From: Coriobacteriia bacterium
Lineage (GTDB): Bacteria > Actinomycetota > Coriobacteriia > Anaerosomatales > SLCP01
DNA: 48,545 bases
Direction of reading: 5' to 3'
NCBI GenBank assembly: GCA_019429145.1
Contig: JAHYJI010000006.1
Location: 1-48,545, forward strand
In this document: piece after piece, positions 45,547-48,545 of the stretch
Position numbering within the stretch: position 1 is the first letter of the stretch
Layout: each line of letters begins with the position of its first letter
Notes under the pieces: generated by a model
The model's database searches: none
What the model was told of the DNA's origin: nothing
Seen by the model: the letters and a program-made list of their open reading frames with translations, nothing else
Made by a program: the position numbers and the translations under genes

Positions 45547-47172
45547 ATGGGTCCTGTCCTGGTCTTTGGCCACAAGAACCCCGACAACGACTCCATCTGT
45601 TCGGCGGTGGCCTACGCACACCTGAAGAACCTGACCGACACGGAGGGCGTCTACGTTCCCGCGCGCCTCGGACCGTTGCCCCCGGAGACGTCATGGGCAT
45701 TCGATCGCTTCGGGGTCCAGGTGCCCGAGGAGATCGAGCACGTCTTCACCCGCGTCCGCGACGTCATGACCGAGGGCGTGGTGACCGTCGACAGCGACCA
45801 GACGATGCTCGAGGCGGGTCGGATCATGCGCGAGCGCGGCGTCCGCGCGCTGCCCGTGCTGGACAACGGTACGGTCCGCGGGCTCATCAACCAGACGATC
45901 CTTGCCGAGGCCTACCTGGGCGAGATCGAGATGCGCGGTTTCGAGGGTGTGCCCGTGGCGGTGAAGCGCCTGGTCGCGGTGCTCGATGGCGCGCTACTCG
46001 CGGGAGATCCGGAGATGGAGCTCTCGGGAGGGGTTCTCATCGGTGCGATGGAGCCCGAGACGATGATCGGCTACATCAACCCGGGCGACACGCTCGTGGT
46101 CGGTGACCGCAGGCGCTCCCAGCCGATGGCGCTCGAGGCAGGAGTCGCCTGCCTGATCGTCACCGGTGCAAGCCGTCCGGAGCCCGCGGTTCTCGAGCTG
46201 GCTCGCGAGAAGGGGGCGGCCGTTATCTCGACGTCGCACGCGACCTTTGCCGCCGCGCGTCTGGTCAACCTCTCTCATACGGTCGCCGACGTGATGGACG
46301 GCGAGGTGCTGCTCTTCGACCCGGAGATGCTGCTCTCCGAGGCGCTCGAAGACCTGCTCGGCTCGACGCATCGCGAGGCGGTCGTCGTCGATGCGGACAA
46401 CCGGCCCGTCGGCATGATCACCCGCACGAACATCGCGCGCGGCACGCGGCGCAGGGTCATTCTCGTCGATCACAACGAGACGGCGCAGTCCGCGCCCGGG
46501 ATCGAGGAGGCCGAGGTGGTCGAGGTCGTCGACCATCACCGTATCGGCGACGTACAGACCTACGGGCCGATCCTCTTCCTCAACATCCCGGTGGGCTCCA
46601 CTGCCACGGTGGTTGCTATGCGCTACGAGGAGCTCGGCGTCCCTGTCCCCGAGCCCATGGCCGGGATACTGCTCTCGGCACTGCTCAGCGACACCGTGCT
46701 GCTGAAGTCACCCACAACGACGGAGACGGATCACCGCATCGCCGCTCACCTCGCGGCCCTGCTGGGTCTGGATCCGCTCGCCTTCGGGCTCGAGATGTTC
46801 AGGGCCCGTACCGCCGGCGAGGCGTTCTCCGCGGAGCGCGCGGTCAAGGCCGACCTCAAGGAGTACCGTGCGGGCGATACGCTGGCCGCCATCGGACAGG
46901 TCGAGACGGTCGATCTGGAGGCGGTCATGGAGCATGCCGACGAATTGCGGACCGTGATGGATTCGTTACGGGAGGCGAGAGGGTACGATCTCGTGCTCCT
47001 GATGGTGACCGACGTCGTCCGGGAGGGGAGCGAGATCATCGCGGTAGGCAAGCTTCGCCTCGCCGAGCGTGGGCTCGGGGTTTCGCTCGCCGAGGGATCC
47101 GCCTGGATGCCGGGTGTTCTGTCGCGCAAGAAGCAGATAGCTGCCCAGCTCGTCGACGCGGCGGGAACGTAG
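45547..47172 (+). CDS. ppaC: Manganese-dependent inorganic pyrophosphatase, family II, with CBS-DRTGG insert
   Basis: Hydrolyses pyrophosphate. The 541-residue DHH-superfamily protein has the metal motif GHKNPDNDS (H9, D13, D15). Two CBS motifs follow (VRDVMTEGVVTV near 75 and the later EALEDLLGSTHREA) flanking a DRTGG-like domain. VDHNE and VVDHHRIG then continue the catalytic DHH domain, with a DHHA2 domain at the end (SAERAVKADLKEY). This regulated form is known to be controlled by adenine nucleotides. ATG 45547 has GAGGG 8 bases upstream; GTG 45532 overlaps a binding site and is less likely. Confidence 0.93.
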   Translation: MGPVLVFGHKNPDNDSICSAVAYAHLKNLTDTEGVYVPARLGPLPPETSWAFDRFGVQVPEEIEHVFTRVRDVMTEGVVTVDSDQTMLEAGRIMRERGVRALPVLDNGTVRGLINQTILAEAYLGEIEMRGFEGVPVAVKRLVAVLDGALLAGDPEMELSGGVLIGAMEPETMIGYINPGDTLVVGDRRRSQPMALEAGVACLIVTGASRPEPAVLELAREKGAAVISTSHATFAAARLVNLSHTVADVMDGEVLLFDPEMLLSEALEDLLGSTHREAVVVDADNRPVGMITRTNIARGTRRRVILVDHNETAQSAPGIEEAEVVEVVDHHRIGDVQTYGPILFLNIPVGSTATVVAMRYEELGVPVPEPMAGILLSALLSDTVLLKSPTTTETDHRIAAHLAALLGLDPLAFGLEMFRARTAGEAFSAERAVKADLKEYRAGDTLAAIGQVETVDLEAVMEHADELRTVMDSLREARGYDLVLLMVTDVVREGSEIIAVGKLRLAERGLGVSLAEGSAWMPGVLSRKKQIAAQLVDAAGT

Positions 47173-47179
47173 GGAACGC

Positions 47180-47854
47180 ATGCGTCCGTCGAGCACACAT
47201 CCCTGGAGCCGTGACCCCACTCCGGGTATCGCGGTGGTCGTCACCGGGATCGCGCTGGCGGGCTTCTTCGTGCTCACGGCTGCGCTGCTCTTCTTCCCGG
47301 CGTTCCAGGACGTCGATGCTCGCATCTCGCAGGCCATGCGCGGGGTGGGCGGTCCTGTCCTCGAGGCGCTCGCACGCGGGCTGAGCTTGCTCGGCTCGGG
47401 CTGGGTGATGGCGGCGCTCACGGTTCTCGGCTCGGTGTGGCTGCTTGTTCTCGGCAGGCGTGGCGAGGCCGTGCTGTTGGCCGCGACCATGGCGCTGGGG
47501 ACCCTGGCGGGCAACGCACTGAAAGCACTGGTCGAGCGGGCCCGGCCCGGACTCGAGGTCGCCCGCATCCCCGTTCCGGAAAGCTACAGCTTCCCATCGG
47601 GGCACGCGCTGGCTGCGCTGCTGTTCTTCGGGACCGCGGCGTTTCTCTTCTTCGTGCTGGCGCGCTCCGTGCGTGTGAAGATCTGGGCCCTGCTCGCGTG
47701 TTGGGCGTTGGCGTTCGGCGTGGCGATATCGCGCGTCTACCTCGGGGTCCACTACCTCGGCGACATCATCGCCTCGTGGATGTTGGGCTGCGCGTTTATC
47801 CTCGTAGCGATCGGGCTCTATGTTTCGTGGGTCACTCGCGACCGGACGGCATGA
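47180..47854 (+). CDS. PAP2-family membrane phosphatase
   Basis: A 224-residue membrane protein with about six hydrophobic segments. The three phosphatase motifs are present: KALVERARPG (KX6RP), SFPSGHALA (PSGH) and SRVYLGVHYLGD (SRX5HX3D). Members dephosphorylate undecaprenyl pyrophosphate or lipid phosphates at the outer face. It starts at ATG 47180, seven bases after ppaC, and ends ten bases from a convergent kinase gene. Undecaprenyl-PP recycling is plausible, but the substrate is not determined by sequence. Confidence 0.88.
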   Translation: MRPSSTHPWSRDPTPGIAVVVTGIALAGFFVLTAALLFFPAFQDVDARISQAMRGVGGPVLEALARGLSLLGSGWVMAALTVLGSVWLLVLGRRGEAVLLAATMALGTLAGNALKALVERARPGLEVARIPVPESYSFPSGHALAALLFFGTAAFLFFVLARSVRVKIWALLACWALAFGVAISRVYLGVHYLGDIIASWMLGCAFILVAIGLYVSWVTRDRTA

Positions 47855-47863
47855 TCGGCTCCG

Positions 47864-48545
47864 TCACGCGCGCTGGAGCGTGACGACGAAGGTCGTGCCC
47901 GATCCCACCTCGGAGGACACCTCGACCGTCCCGCCCGAGCGCTCCACGACGTGCCTGACGAGCGCGAGCCCGAGGCCGGTGCCGCCGCTTCGCCGCGACC
48001 GCGCGCGGTCGACGCGGTAGAAGCGCTCGAAGATCCGGGGCAGGTCTCCCTCGGGGATGCCGGGTCCCGTGTCGGCGACGATGATGAGCACGTGCTCCGG
48101 GTCCGCCTCGACGCGCACGGTGACCGAGCCGGCTTCGGTGTAGTTGATGGCGTTGTCGAGGAGATTGTCCAGGGCTATAGCGAGGTCGGTGGGGTCGGCC
48201 TTCGCGAACACGTCGACCCCGGTGACCGCGCGGGTGTCGGTGATGAGCTCCAGTCCGCCCTCTGCCGCCGAGGGCCCGTGGCCGAGAACCGTGTTGGCGA
48301 TGGCCTGCCGGACGTCGACGATGCTGTCCGGTGCGGGCGTGGACTCGAGCCGCGAGAGATCAAGCAGGTCGCTCACGAGCCGGCTGAGGCGCGCGGACTC
48401 CTGCTCGATCTGCAGCGCGAAGGAGAGCGCAACATCGGTGTCGCCGTCCTCGGCGGCGTTGGCGGCCGACTCCGCGAGCAGATGGATGGCGGCTGTGGGC
48501 GTCTTGAGTTCGTGGCTCGCGTTGGCGACGAAGTCCCGGCGGACG
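47864..48545 (-). CDS. Sensor histidine kinase, C-terminal part (5' end outside window)
   Basis: The minus-strand frame is open to the window edge and gives about 227 residues. It includes the H-box NASHELKTPTAA (phospho-acceptor His), a dimerisation helix ending RLVSDLLDLSRLE, the N-box ALDNLLDNAINYTEAG, G1 ADTGPGIPEGD, F-box RIFERFYRVDRARSRRSG, G2 GTGLGLALV and the terminal strand GTTFVVTLQRA. This is a PhoR-like HisKA/HATPase kinase. The sensor domain and any response regulator lie beyond 48545. Convergent with the PAP2 gene. Confidence 0.93.
   Translation of the reverse strand, partial: VRRDFVANASHELKTPTAAIHLLAESAANAAEDGDTDVALSFALQIEQESARLSRLVSDLLDLSRLESTPAPDSIVDVRQAIANTVLGHGPSAAEGGLELITDTRAVTGVDVFAKADPTDLAIALDNLLDNAINYTEAGSVTVRVEADPEHVLIIVADTGPGIPEGDLPRIFERFYRVDRARSRRSGGTGLGLALVRHVVERSGGTVEVSSEVGSGTTFVVTLQRA

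Overview
This is a 48.5 kb stretch of a high-GC, gene-dense bacterial chromosome carrying mostly housekeeping genes. Gene order (adk-map-infA-rpmJ-rpsM-rpsK-rpsD-rpoA-rplQ-ecfA1-ecfA2-ecfT-truA-rplM-rpsI), frequent GTG/TTG starts, a GuaB3-type IMP dehydrogenase paralogue and overlapping ATGA/GTGA junctions fit a deep-branching actinobacterial lineage, possibly anaerobic and Coriobacteriia-like. This placement is inference. A bacterial V/A-type ATPase operon and a glmS ribozyme are less typical of mainstream Actinobacteria. I see no tRNA, rRNA, CRISPR array, insertion sequence or prophage.

Layout. 1-4518: end of the spc/alpha ribosomal region. 4638-7875: energy-coupling-factor transporter core (two ATPases plus EcfT) and truA. 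8056-8892: rplM-rpsI behind a good promoter and ending in a strong terminator. 8971-16212: wall-precursor and repair block (glmM, glmS ribozyme, glmS, acpS, nnr, a CBS-pair protein, alr). 16344-25014: nine-gene V/A-ATPase operon in the same order as Enterococcus ntpFIKECGABD. 25139-25480: an unrecognised small gene on the minus strand.

25578-29424: nitroreductase, family-4 uracil-DNA glycosylase and the tRNA t6A genes tsaE, tsaB and a RimI-TsaD fusion. 29511-31729: groESL with a sigma70-type promoter, CIRCE operator and strong terminator. 31819-36003: envelope genes, namely an unusual fusion of a degenerate SDR epimerase domain to a TagB/TagF-type CDP-glycerol glycerophosphotransferase domain, a YggT protein and a GT4 glycosyltransferase. 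36104-40563: ychF, a truncated and frameshifted glycosyltransferase remnant, guaB3 and guaA. 40591-43187: a zinc-ribbon methyltransferase, chorismate mutase plus DAHP synthase, and a 68-residue eight-ligand zinc protein. 43273-48545: pcrA/uvrD, a CBS-DRTGG family II pyrophosphatase, a PAP2 phosphatase and the C-terminal part of a sensor histidine kinase.

How the genes work together. GlmS and GlmM supply amino-sugar precursors and Alr supplies D-alanine for peptidoglycan, with GlmS output probably controlled by the GlcN6P-sensing ribozyme. TsaE, TsaB and TsaD form most of the bacterial t6A machinery. The TagF-like fusion and the GT4 enzyme suggest a glycerol-phosphate polymer or glycolipid at the cell surface. 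The points most worth a second look are the glmS ribozyme, the SDR-TagF fusion with a ruined SDR active site, the RimI-TsaD fusion, the glycosyltransferase breakpoint upstream of guaB, and the small zinc and orphan proteins.
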